Shown: positions 33,831-44,411 of the stretch, one piece after another
Position numbering within the stretch: the first letter of the stretch is position 1
How the letters are laid out: every line of letters begins with the position of its first letter
NCBI GenBank assembly: GCA_031841125.1
Contig: CM063112.1
Coordinates: 24,826,603-24,890,602 of the forward strand
Direction of reading: 5' to 3'
DNA: 64,000 nucleotides
Origin: Acanthococcus lagerstroemiae
Lineage: Eukaryota; Arthropoda; Insecta; Hemiptera; Eriococcidae
Made by a program: the position numbers and the translations under genes
The notes under the pieces: model-generated
Told to the model about the DNA's origin: nothing
Seen by the model: the letters and a program-made list of their open reading frames with translations, nothing else
The model's database searches: none

Positions 33831-34630
33831 GAACGACTACAGTACCACTAGAAATGGACAGATAGCGCGCCCTGTAACCCCGCCAGCTCAACAGAACGAT
33901 ATATGTATGTATTACACTCACAGGGTTTGTTACCACCAGTATTAAAAAGATTCGGTCTCGTGCATGCAGCTTTCTCAATGTAGGGTACTAGAAAGAGGTG
34001 AGTATAATCGACGACCAGCATGTTTGTTTAATATGTACCCACAAACAAACACCTGATCGAAATGATAAGTCAAATGATAAACGATGAAGTTTACACAAGC
34101 TTACATTTAGTTTACCTTCCCAAAACAAACATGGCGGCCATCGATTACACCCGCTCTCTTTTAGTACTCTACTCAATGTAGCGAAAACACGCCGCAAGTA
34201 AGCGAGCTGCATCTACAGACGAAGAAACACTCAAACACAAAAAATCGTGCGGAAAGCAAGGGCCAGCTACATCGACAAACCGAGCTCAAGAAGTCGCGCG
34301 TCAAAATACGGCGCCTGAAAATGTGAGATTGAGTGGCCATGACCTCGTACGAAGCCTTTCCTGGCGCTACTATTAGTGGGGGCTCTAGGAGTGCGGGTCT
34401 GCTTCCGGGTGGGCTAGGGCTTGTTGTCCCTTATTGGTGTCTCTTTGGTGCCTCTGCGGAGTGGAGGCAGTGGACGCTCCGGGGGAACAGCCGTGCAGCC
34501 TTTTGGCGGATCCAGGGGCAATAGAAATAGGGTATCTACACTTCTGGCGAAACTACCCTAAATTCGAAATTATAATGGGCACAGACTATCTAACCACTAG
34601 GGAAAAGTTCCTAGATAGCAGTCACTCACT

Positions 34631-35077
34631 CAGGGTGACCAATCGAGATTTCACGAGGAAAAATTAACCAAAAAATGACCAGTTAGAGACTTTCTTTTTT
34701 GTGCTCCTCTCTTTATTTTTTCAACTCCCTCACCACAGAAAACTTGAATTTTCAAATAAATGGAGATAAATAAGGAGTAACACAGCATTCGATTTTCTCC
34801 TCGCTTTGCCGGTTCTACCCGTGCACTCAATTGTTCTATAATATTCAGTCATCTCTTTTTCAGACACAACAGACCAGCTAGAGTAGCGTTAGATGTTTTG
34901 CTGCAATCTCTCAAAAAGTTGAATTTCAATGAAAAAATAATAATAATTTTCTTCAGAATTTCCAGAATTTGAAGACGAACCCTCCAAAAATGATTTGAAT
35001 AACAATTTTAGGAGAAAAATGACCAAAGATGACCTTAGATGGCTTAACATGGAGAAAATGACGAAGCGGTCACCCTG
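34631..35077. mobile_element. MITE with CAGGGTGACC ends
   Basis: CAGGGTGACC at 34631 and GGTCACCCTG ending at 35077 are perfect 10-bp inverses. The interior has repeated AAAATGACCA words at both ends. hAT-like by its CAG end, but the flanks (CACTCACT and CTCAATGT) do not form a clear 8-bp duplication. Confidence 0.65.
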
Positions 35078-35089
35078 CTCAATGTTTTT

Positions 35090-35470
35090 ATAATGCCCCG
35101 ACCACCAACAGTAACACGACAGATAACTGTTAGAGAGCTCTACGCGTCCAGTCTTTGGCAGCCTTGGTGTTGATGACTGGAGCTACAGCAGGACTCCCAA
35201 TTATCGGCGGTTAAATGGAGGTATGTTGTATGCCGAAAGCAGAGTCCCAAAAATACCGTTAAGCAACTACCGCATGTCTATCTCGCAGACCACCGATAAT
35301 TCACCTACAAACCCAATGTCCCGGGCAAACTCGAAATACAAAAGAGAGCAGGCGAGCGTCCAGCGCCTTCAAACCGGACCTCCTCGACTAGGGGAGACAA
35401 CCCTGATCGAAAACCCGCAAGCCAGCAAGCGTAGGAAGAAGACCCTTTCACCTGGCTATGTTCTCCGAAA
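35090..35470. other. Unassigned sequence with a basic ORF
   Basis: Plus-strand frame 35223-35513 (about 96 codons) encodes a basic, Ser/Pro-rich stretch ending KRRKKTLSPGYVLRKRKKN. It runs into the hAT-like remnant that begins near 35470, so I do not trust it as a gene. Confidence 0.35.
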
Positions 35471-37175
35471 AAGAAAAAAAAATGAATTAATCTGCCATCC
35501 AGCTTCTGTGTGACCTATTTTATAAGCGTTGTTCACAATATGTAGGTAACAAGTCCCTACATCCAATAATTTACAAGGTGAAATTGAGTTCAAATGACTG
35601 CGGAGCTCTCTGAATAATTTTAAATTTACATTAGGCCCATCTAAAGCCAATTGCTGAATGTTGAAGAGATTTAAATAAAGATTTGTGAGACCATCAATAA
35701 TAGTATTTTGCAGTTCTTCAGCATTACATTTCGTTGGGAAAAAAGAACATAAATATTTTGTTTCAACTTCTTGTTTAACATCATCCTAAAAACGTACTAT
35801 TACATCTATTTGAGACTTAATAGCAATTCTATTCACACGTTCATCCACAGAGATTGCATAATGTTTTAGATTCTTTACTCTATCAATTAACTGGTTTTGA
35901 AAATATGGACCAAGACCATAAGTCACATAATACGCGGCTTTGTCTTTACCCATTGTAAAGGTTTTTGCAATGTCACTATCTGGGAACATTATCGGAAATA
36001 GAGAACTACTACAGTTAGCTTGACGCAGAGACATATGAGCTGTAACCCAGTTAATAGCCCATAGCATCTCAGCCTTTACAACATCTAGATTCCAACGGGA
36101 AAGTAGCATTGGTTTACTAAAATTAGGCTTAACAGATGACGAACTATTGGAAGCAGGCTCAACAGGTAATGCTAATGAACTCTCAGAAGTAGGCTGAGCT
36201 GCCGGCTTCAGATTTAAATTACACTGCATTTCAATTTTAACAAGACCCTGATGAGTTTTACCCTTAAGCTAGATGCACACTACGCTGACGTTTTTGTGTT
36301 AACACGTCATATGACGTGTTAACATGACATCTGACAAAAACAAAACCATCTAGTTCAATTGGACCGTTCACACTACACTGATGTGTTGTCAGATGACGCG
36401 TTATGACGAAACATCATTGTAGTGTGAACAGTCCAATTGAAGTAGATGATTTTGTTTTAATCATGTTAACACGAAACGTCAGCGTAATGTGCAGCCGGCT
36501 TTGAGCTAGATGCACACTACGCTGACGTTTTCGTGTTAACACGTCATATGACGTGTTAACACGACATCTGATAAAGACAAAACCATCTATGTAGTTCAAT
36601 TGGACGGTTCACACTACACTGATGTGTTGTCAGATGACGCATTATGACAACACATCAGTGTAGTGTGAATAGTCCAATTGAACTAGATGATTTTGTTTTC
36701 ATCATGTGTCCTGTTAAGACGTTGTATGATGTGTTAACACGAAACGTCAGCGTAATGTGCAGCCGGCTTTACACTGACGTTTTCGTATTAACACGTCATA
36801 CAACGAAAACAAAATCATATAGTTCAATTGGACCGTTCACACTACACTGATCTGTCATCAGATGACGCATTATGATGGCACATCAGTGTAGTGTGAACAG
36901 TCCAACTGAACTAGATGACTTTGTTTTCGTCATGTGTCACGTTAACACGTCGTATGACGTGTTAACACGAAACTTCAGCGTAATGGGCAGCCACCTTTAG
37001 CATGGCTTCGAACATCACCAATGCCTGAATGTTCAACAGTAGATTCCTTTTTACATAATTTGCAACATGCTTTTGATTTATGATCACGCACAGGTTCAAT
37101 CCAAACTTTAAACTCTAGATCTGTAACCCATTTTTCATTGAATGAAAATGAACCCCGAACAAGACGACCAGTCAT
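35470..37175 (-). pseudogene. BED-finger hAT-like transposase, interrupted
   Basis: Read on the minus strand from an ATG at 37175. A zinc-finger-like start comes first (KVWIEP, ACCKLCKKES, DVRSHAKG), then, after a 730-bp insertion, THQGLVKIEMQ. The body follows: DVVKAEMLWAINWVTAHMSL, FPIMFPDSDIAKTF, YYVTYGLGPYF, AISVDERVN and IDVIVRF. A frame change near 35785 leads to LALDGPNVNLKLF and LLDVGTCYLHIVNNAYKIG. The order (BED finger, then DE- and DGPNVN-type motifs) matches a common insect hAT-related protein group. The C-terminal dimerisation part is missing beyond about 35470. Confidence 0.75.
36267..36996. mobile_element. Triple palindromic MITE inserted in the hAT-like gene
   Basis: Three head-to-tail units (about 36267-36503, 36504-36770, 36771-36996) each read as an imperfect palindrome. 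The outer ends are GCACACTACGCTGACG and its inverse, the GTTAACACGTCATATGACGT type comes next, and the centre is CACTACACTGATGTG with its inverse. The outer flanks carry TTA (36264-36266, 36997-36999), a 3-bp duplication as in PIF/Harbinger elements. Removing the insert rejoins the coding frame around the BED finger. Confidence 0.8.
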
Positions 37176-37194
37176 TTTTGTAAATTCAGTTAGT

Positions 37195-39465
37195 TTAGTA
37201 ATATTTTATACACTCACTTGAAAGGACATGCATACCTATAACAACATTATTCAAACAAATAAATTGAATTAAATAGGAGAGATGATTGGAGCAAAGTTCA
37301 ACATTGTAAATTATACTAAATCACAAGTAAAGTTTCCCAAAGCGAATAATCCTTTATCAGATAGCCAACATAATTCATCAACTGCGAACGTGATAAGCAT
37401 AGTTGCGTTACTAGCGCGGTCCTGTTGTGGACTTACAATATTTTCCGCGATTTCTCTCGAAAGAACGACTAAGTTCGAATATTTTTCTGGACATAGAAAA
37501 AATCTGTATTCTCGGACTCAGTTGTTTTTTCAGGAGAAACAGAGCACCTCGCATGCTGCCGCGATTGCCTTGTCACTCGTTAGCTTTCTTACGAAGAATT
37601 TCGGGACATATGGGGAAGATTCGGAACATTTCAGGTACTTCGGGACACTTTTTTTTTCTCCAAAACTGGGACATTTCAGGGCAGGTAGACACCCTGCAAT
37701 TTCTTTAGGTTAAAAGAGGGATTTCAAACATCCCTCTCCGGTGCCCCTTTATTCCCATGGTTATGTCGCCGCCTATAAGTACCAAATCCGGTACCAGATC
37801 CTGCTACACAGTCACGTACATAATACGCGGTCATACAACACCCTCTACAATAAAACGGACAAGCTCGGTCCACTCACCAGCGCGGCAATTAGAAATTCAG
37901 CTAACAAAAATACGAGGCTGTAAAAACGCAGTAAAACATTTACTCTATACATTGCCGGCGAGAAGAGCGAAAGAAAAAAAGAATGAATCTAAAATTACGG
38001 GCCAATAAAAGCTGCAAATATTAAGCTCCGACTGAAAGCGAAGAAAGAAGAGCCGTAAAAATATAATATGCATGGCGGAGAGCATACAGTGCCGACTAAA
38101 ACGAGCGGAAAAAAAGGACTGCAAAGGCCTGCTGCGAGAACTGCCGAGCATTACAAAAGAAAATACGTAATAACGCGTACTTAATTATTTTCGCGATTAC
38201 TTTCGAGCACATTTTCAGGTGAACGCGAACTCGCTTCTCTTTATTTTTTTCTCTACATTGTTAGGCGTAAAATTGCGGCCACACGGTTGCCTAACGCTGT
38301 ACACATATACCGCACATATGTACGGTAAGTCAAATTACCTCAATTATTGCGCAATTTCGCCACCGACTCACCAGCAGATCGTGAGGCCGACAGTCGAACG
38401 ACCGTAGTTCGTTTCGCATCGAAAATATGATCGTCTTACGTACGAGCTTTTATTAAAAATTCGAGATAGCGATTTGCAGCCCACCGGCTCCGTAAACGCT
38501 GTTCGTAGGTTCTTTCCCTATACGCTTGCCGCAGCCGAGAGCGGCACTCCAAATCGTTTCACGGAACCGAGAGAAAGGGCACCGGCAAAGTGGCCCCTAA
38601 ATACCGGGCCAACGATGAGAGGAAAAACAATCGCGATGGCACACAAGTGCCACTATAGCTATTCTCCGATAATGTACGGTATCGAGTATTTCGTTTTCAA
38701 GAATCCTGCACCCCCGTTGGAGATACGACTCTCGTCGATGAAAGAAAAAAAAAAAAAAAAAAAAAAGCTAATAGAGATATTTTTCGCGATGATCGGAATG
38801 CGAGGAAAGTTCGCGACGCCGCGCCGTTTCAAAACCCTCTCTTTTCGTTTATCTGTACGAAAATTAAACAATTTCGTAAAACACCGTCGAGATGAGCACG
38901 AAAGAGCCAGCCAGATGGATGATGCGACCATGGAAGGAGGGGGAGGGGTGAAAGAAAGTATAATAAAAATATCCATTCGCTAAATAACGAGGATGTCGAG
39001 AACACGTCGTGAAGAGGATTGTTACTTTACAATGAATCACGAACGTCCGCGTTTATAAGCTTTTTTCCTGATTGAAAGCCACGTGCACACGTAGCAGACG
39101 CGAGTTTCATTCCAAAAAGTCGCGAGTACAAGAAATTCGAAAAAATATTCAGACTGCCTTGGGAAACGACGTTGCACGAACATGGATCCTCTTCGAATCA
39201 GTTTCAAAGCATGAGGTTCACAAAATGTTCTCTCAAGAAGTTGATTTCAAAAAGTTAGGTTAATCGTGATTGAAAACATGGTCATTTAGAAGGAAAACGT
39301 GCCGAGCGAAAATTGAATGACATTTCTGGTGTGGTGGAAAAAGAAGAGGAAAGGCTCAAGCCTCAGAATTTCAACATAAGTAAACTACTGCCTCCTCTAT
39401 GCGTGCTACCTTGGCGGGGTTCCGAAAGGGGTTAAAGACTAAAGGCACATTGGGATAAACCTTCA
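37195..39465. other. No gene recognised
   Basis: A hAT-like end (GTAGACACCCTG, about 37694) closes a block of TTCGGGACA repeats (37600-37690). An ORF of 169 codons at 38474-38983 starts with a non-ATG codon, is crossed by an A20 run and has no recognised domain. The rest holds short frames only. Confidence 0.35.
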
Positions 39466-39472
39466 CTCGAGT

Positions 39473-39645
39473 GCGCTGCAAAATCACCTGCGCGGGTGAA
39501 AATGAATGAGAGATCATGTTGTGTTCTTTCAAATAGAAAAACTGCTATTTTCAGGAGGGTAAAAAATACGAGTAGAAATTATTCTACCAGTAGAACTGAT
39601 TATAATTCAAATTTTTGGTGATGCTGCAGTTAAATTTAGGGCAAA
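39473..39645 (+). repeat. Repeat D, uninterrupted copy
   Basis: Matches 15803-16410 without the hAT MITE. The target region reads TTCTTTCAAATAGAAAAACT. Confidence 0.8.
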
Positions 39646-39917
39646 GGCTGTATCCCATTAAGATAGGTGAATCGGCCCTTGGCGATTTTTTCGATTTTTA
39701 TTTTAGTCCTCGACAAGTATTGATAAAAGAAAATTCTTAAGCCTAGATGACATTCCCATCCACCAGGGAGGCGTGACCTTGAAATATGTGATTTTCATAT
39801 TTTTAGCATTATCTCAATCATTTTTCAATCAATTAAAGCGAAACTTGGTAAATAGTAAGTAGTCATGCGTACCAATATTCTCAATTTTTTCAAGTTTTTT
39901 CATCACTTATAGCTTAA

Positions 39918-40934
39918 CCCTTCAATACCACACATGTGACAATTGTCACAGTAGTATAAAACTCGCAGCAGCGGCGCGAGTCAGAGGGGAGACTCAGCCG
40001 CATAACTCCCTAGTACCTGTGCGCACATGATTTACCTTCATTCTCGCGTGTGAGTTTTGGTTGCCTACTCGAACTGTCATAGGAGCAGGAATTTTTTAAA
40101 AATTGATTTTCAGTTAAATATCGTCAATACCACTGATGTCACAATTGTCACGCCGACATATTTTCACTCTTACAGAGCACTATGTACAATTTTGAGGTCA
40201 ATAGTTTGAGTTGAATTCAGTTTTTAATCAATTTGGACCAAAATTTATCATATTGGTGGTTTAATTTATGCATTCGAGTTGGTTTTTTGATGTTGCTCAG
40301 TGTGAGAAAATACTTCGTGATGGACCCGAGGAATACGGTATCGAGAGGAAGGCACAGCTTGAGACATTTTGTGAAAGCCGCGAATAAACTCTGATGTGTA
40401 TAGTTTTATTCTTGTTCCTTAGCAAAATACTTTTTACTGTACTGCAACCAGTTTTTTTTTTCTAACGAAAAGTAATTATCGGCGAATGTATAACTCATTG
40501 TCACTCATTTCCAATTACAGAATACTTGATCAAGTGAAAATAATTCCGAAAATGTGATTGGCCAAAGTAAAAATTATACTAAAATAAACAAAATTGGGGG
40601 TGAGGGAGGGAAATAGTAACAAGCAACTTGTACCAAGTTTCAAGAAGTGTCCGTATTCAGTCCATTTGTAGGACAAAAGTAATGTTATAAATTTTAAAAT
40701 AAATTTCGGTTGTGAGCTATTAACAAGAAAATGGTGGGGGAAATTTCAAATTTGTGCGTATTTTTGCTCATGAAAATCAAATTTTAGCTTCAAATTTGAA
40801 TTTAGCACGAAAATATACATATATCACCATACAATTTGATAGGTTAATGATGAAACTGGTCAATTTTTAAATACTGTGACAATTGCCATATGTGTGGTAA
40901 TATCGGAAGAAAACCTACGTGTGGTACTTAAGGG
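39918..40934. mobile_element. piggyBac-like element, about 1.0 kb
   Basis: It begins with CCCTT straight after TTAA (39914-39917) and ends AAGGG before TTAC (40935-40938), as expected of piggyBac ends inserted at TTAA with one later change. Subterminal inverted blocks (ACCACACATGTGACAATTGT near 39930 and ACAATTGCCATATGTGTGGT near 40880) support the pairing. A short plus-strand reading at about 40258-40390 lacks recognisable transposase motifs. Confidence 0.7.
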
Positions 40935-41013
40935 TTACAATTGACTTTGAAATTTTCAAAATGGCGTCCTGGGCGCCAGTTTTGAGGTGGAAATTCAAAA
41001 AAATCCACGTATA

Positions 41014-41200
41014 CAGTGGCGCAACGAGAAATTTTCTTTACGGAGTGCTAGAATTTCGAGTTGACTTAGTACCTACCCATTTTTATTTTGGGTGGGGGGA
41101 GGGGTGAAAAAATTAGTACAAAACTCAACCGTACCTATTTTTTTGTTAAGAATTTTAGGGGTGCATTATGCCCCATGCACCCCCCTTGGTAGCGCCACTG
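41014..41200. mobile_element. hAT-type MITE (CAGTGGCGC ends), 187 bp
   Basis: CAGTGGCGCAAC and GGTAGCGCCACTG are near-perfect inverses. The CAGTGGCG end is common to insect hAT MITEs and similar to the element at 29139. The flanks are only weakly alike, so the duplication is eroded. Confidence 0.65.
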
Positions 41201-41204
41201 TGGT

Positions 41205-41840
41205 TATATACTTGAGCGAAAACCGTAACTCCAGCAATGTGCTCAGCGATCTTGATCTGTGCTGCGCCCTGCGGGACTACAGAATTCTTCTTCTTTTCTC
41301 TTCTCATTTCCAGCTTAGTTCAGCTCACTGTTCTTTAGCTCTTCATGGTGACAATTCAGTCCAGTAGTTGACATTTCCATTTTCTTCCAGCCATGGGTAT
41401 TTTTAATCAATTATCACTAATTTTTGGCCATTCTTATGCTTATGACCAGCACGTTTCGCAGTTACTAATGAAAAAGTGATTTATAACCCAAATATTGTAG
41501 GTTCACTTATTTCTTTTGTAATGACCACTTGAAGTACATGTATGTATAAATGAGATCACTCGCAACTTGAGTAACCGAACCTATAATAATGCTATTCGGA
41601 AACCAGTGGTCGTTTCAACCAAAATTAACTTAATTTGACGCGGAATCTTCCGGCAATACAAGTTCCCATGACTTAGTAGCAGAGCCAGAAGAAAAGTTCA
41701 ACGTTTTTACAGGGAAAATATCGAATTTTTACGCGAGAAACTGACTTGTATGCATGTCTCTCCTACCAGAAATGTAACTCAAGCCCTCGTCAATTTTTTA
41801 TTTAAATTAAAGAACTGGTAGTTCGAATAAGGTAATTTTA
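41205..41840. other. No gene recognised
   Basis: CTTGAGCGAAAACCGTAAC at about 41212 recurs at 23311. Otherwise the sequence is AT-rich and anonymous. Confidence 0.4.
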
Positions 41841-42026
41841 GCAGGGTTGGGTCTTAAGAGTCAACAATATGTTTTTAAATATTGTGATGCAATTTTGAAA
41901 TCTTTTGAAAAAGACGTCCGGATTCTCAGCATATTCACAATTTGTTCTCATCAGACAACCTACAGCTCCAATTGCAGATCGATTACACCATATTGGAGAA
42001 AAATTGGCCATATCATTTGTGACGTA

Positions 42027-43203
42027 CAAAGGCTGTTCAATAAGTAATGCCTCCAAGCCCATATCTTGGGAGCCACTAGACCTGGAAGAGTGCGCGCATG
42101 CTCTTTGGAAAGATAAACTCGTTAGCTTCAAAATGAGGGGTAGATCGGTTCCATATCTGCTTTTGTTCGCGAAGCATTTGTTCGAAACGAAAATTGGCTT
42201 ACTATTATAAATATATGATGAGCTCATACAATAAATCCTAAAATTCCAATTGAAATTATAGCATAAATTATATTAATTTTTCTAAAAATTTCTATTTTTC
42301 CATTTTCTTGATTAATAATTTGTGATATTAATCCAAATCCTGGAAGAATTAAGATATAAACTTCTAGATGACCAAAAAAATCAAAATAAATGTTGAAAAA
42401 TAATTGGATATCCATTTCTTAATGGATTAAAAAATATTGTTGATAGGTTATGCTCGGTACATGCAAGTATTTTTTGACGCTTGAAGGTGCTACGCCGGTT
42501 GAGATTTTTCGATAATTAAAGGCGCGTTTTGGGGATGAGTGTTTTGATATCAGTGCGGTACGGATGTGGGCAAGGGAAACAAAGGCTGGTGCGTTCGAAT
42601 TACTGGATAAATCTTGGTCAGGGACCCCAAAATTACCGAAAAGGGATAAAATTGTTGCCAAACTAAAAATTTCGGGATTTTGAAAAAGGACACCACAATC
42701 AATGCTGAGAAGTTTTGTAAGATTTTGACAGCCTTATTATGTCAATTAAGCCGCGTTCGACCTGCCAGAGGTATTTGCTTACTGCAACAGGGCAACATGA
42801 GGCCGCACGCCGCAGCACGCACTCGAAGTCAGGTTAGAGGAGTTGCATTACGAAATTGTTCCGCACCCTCCTTAAGTCCCCGACCTTGCTCCTAGTGACT
42901 TTTATCTATTCAGGTATCTTGAAAAATGTCTAAAAGGGTATCGTGTAGCATCGGATAACGAATTGAGAAATCTCAATCGGCGTAGCACCTTCAAGCGTCA
43001 AAAAATACTTGCATGTACTGAGCGGCAGTAAGCCAATTTTCGTTTCGAACACATACTTCGCGAACAAAAGCAGATATGGAACCGATCTACCCCTCATTTT
43101 GAAGCTAACTAGTTTATATTTCCAAAGAGCATGCACGCACTCTTCCAGGTATAGTGGCTCCCAAGATATGGGCTTGGAGGCATTACTTATTGAACAGCCT
43201 TTG
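42027..43203. mobile_element. Mariner element with about 190-bp TIRs, internally deleted
   Basis: CAAAGGCTGTTCAATAAGTA starts at 42027 and its inverse ends at 43203, with TA on each side (42025-42026, 43204-43205). The TIRs stay alike for about 190 bases, apart from a foreign insert in the left one. The interior holds the HTH end of a D34D mariner transposase (RMWARETKAGAFELLDKSWS, about 42560) and then the catalytic tail near 42790-42930 (MRPHAAART, a VPHPP-like word, LAPSDFYLFRYLEKC in shifted frames), with the middle deleted. It cannot make transposase. Confidence 0.88.
42204..42451 (-). pseudogene. COX1: NUMT: nuclear copy of a mitochondrial COX1 fragment
   Basis: On the minus strand, with the invertebrate mitochondrial code, the 248 bases encode cytochrome c oxidase subunit I from a [17 protein letters not shown] region through [18 protein letters not shown] and GILGFIVWAHHIFI. 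Both expected Trp codons are TGA (in QHLFWFFG and IVWAHH), and AGA stands where Ser/Gly occurs, so the source is mitochondrial. COX1 in this stretch binds haem a3/CuB (His in HPEVYI; here H is kept and P is L). It lies inside the left TIR of the mariner, where three bases (GCC) of the TIR are missing. Confidence 0.92.
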
Positions 43204-43594
43204 TATCTTATATTCACCATGATAAAAGCAGGAATAACTTATACCAACGAAAATCGTACTCTGGACAGAAAAAAACACCTTTGTAAACCTTTCACGATTT
43301 GTACCATAGGTGGTTTTGTGATACATTTACCTGGGCCTTTCTATGCCACCCAAAATGGCGCACAAATAGTGAAAATTGTGATGTCCAATTCCGAAGGACT
43401 TCCCAAGTTGTTGGAGCCAGGTGACATGTTTATTTTAGACCGCGGATTTCGGGATGCTGAACAGTACTTAGAAAAGCTTGACTGTGAAGTTTTAATACCA
43501 GCATTGAAAGGCCTAAGAAATCACGTAAAACTACAAAAATTCGTTGGCCTGTCGAAGCTGTTCATGGAGTAATTGCAGGTATGTACCGATACAG

Positions 43595-43950
43595 GGGAGG
43601 GCCCCCCACCTAGGAATTTTTCACTCAGTAGTTGGGAAAATTTACCATATCAGTCAGACGAGTTGGGAAAATCCAACAAGTTAAAAGTTTTTTCCCCCCT
43701 CTTATTCTACTTGGGAATTGAGTTGAGAAATTGGGAAAACCCGACAACAAGTCAAAAAGTTTTCTTCCTTTGCTTTGATACTTGGGAATTTTGAGTTGAG
43801 TCAGTTGGAAAAATCCAACAGGTCGAAACGTTTTTTTTTTGCTTTGATACTTAGGAATCCTGATTTGAGTCAGTTGCGACTTTCACAAGTTTTACCCCCG
43901 CCCCCCTTTTCGCCAGGAGAAACCCTTCGGTATGTCCTTCAGTAATTGGG
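43595..43950. repeat. Repeat B, copy 2
   Basis: Repeated GTTGGGAAAATCCAACAAGT-like steps with TTGGGAAT(T) words and C-runs, like 24155-24480. It cuts the PIF-like transposase after the VEAVHG motif. Confidence 0.7.
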
Positions 43951-44058
43951 AAAAAGTACAGATTCCTCCATGATCAACTCGAAAACAAGCTGCTCCCTAA
44001 GGTTTCCCAAACTAGCTTGTAACTATAACAATGAATTTGGCAAGCGCTTGTAATTAAG

Positions 44059-44411
44059 GAGTGGTTTTCCAAAACGGCTTAAGTCCATTTAGGGCAAAAA
44101 TGAGACAAACGCGTTATCTGGTGGAGAAATACGTGACGCTTCACCTAACCTTTAGAGGAAGGGTCGGAAGCCAAAAAAAGGAAAATATCCAAAATGCATC
44201 AAGTCCACAGATGCTGATGTTGGTGGCGTTATATCTCTGTTATTAGCGCATAGCTGGTACGAAACTTCGACCTACTTATATTCCTGTATATGTTTGAGTA
44301 TGCAACAAGGGTGTCATCTGCGTCGGAACTATTGTAGGTAACCAGGAAACAGTTATTTGCTTCTGCTGTAAAATCGCTTTTTTGGACTTGAGCCGTTTTG
44401 GAAAACCACTC
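44059..44411. mobile_element. MITE with GAGTGGTTTTCCAAAACGG ends
   Basis: GAGTGGTTTTCCAAAACGG at 44059 and its inverse ending at 44411 pair for about 28 bases with one mismatch. The 353-bp interior is non-coding. It lies within the broken PIF-like transposase. Confidence 0.8.

Noticed and set aside
38474..38983. 169-codon gene
   Set aside because: It lacks an ATG start, crosses a long A-run that encodes poly-Lys and shows no domain or splice support.
41212..41232. Regulatory element shared with 23311 (CTTGAGCGAAAACCGTAAC)
   Set aside because: Two matches of about 19 bases without other context are more likely repeat remnants; nothing points to regulation.
42204..42451. Nuclear protein-coding ORF (minus strand, 63 codons)
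   Set aside because: It reads through only with mitochondrial code at both ends and matches COX1. It is a NUMT, not a nuclear gene.
43009..43572. Single 187-codon protein
   Set aside because: The first third is the antisense mariner TIR. Only the part after 43205 belongs to the PIF-like transposase, and it is in frame with the piece before the mariner.
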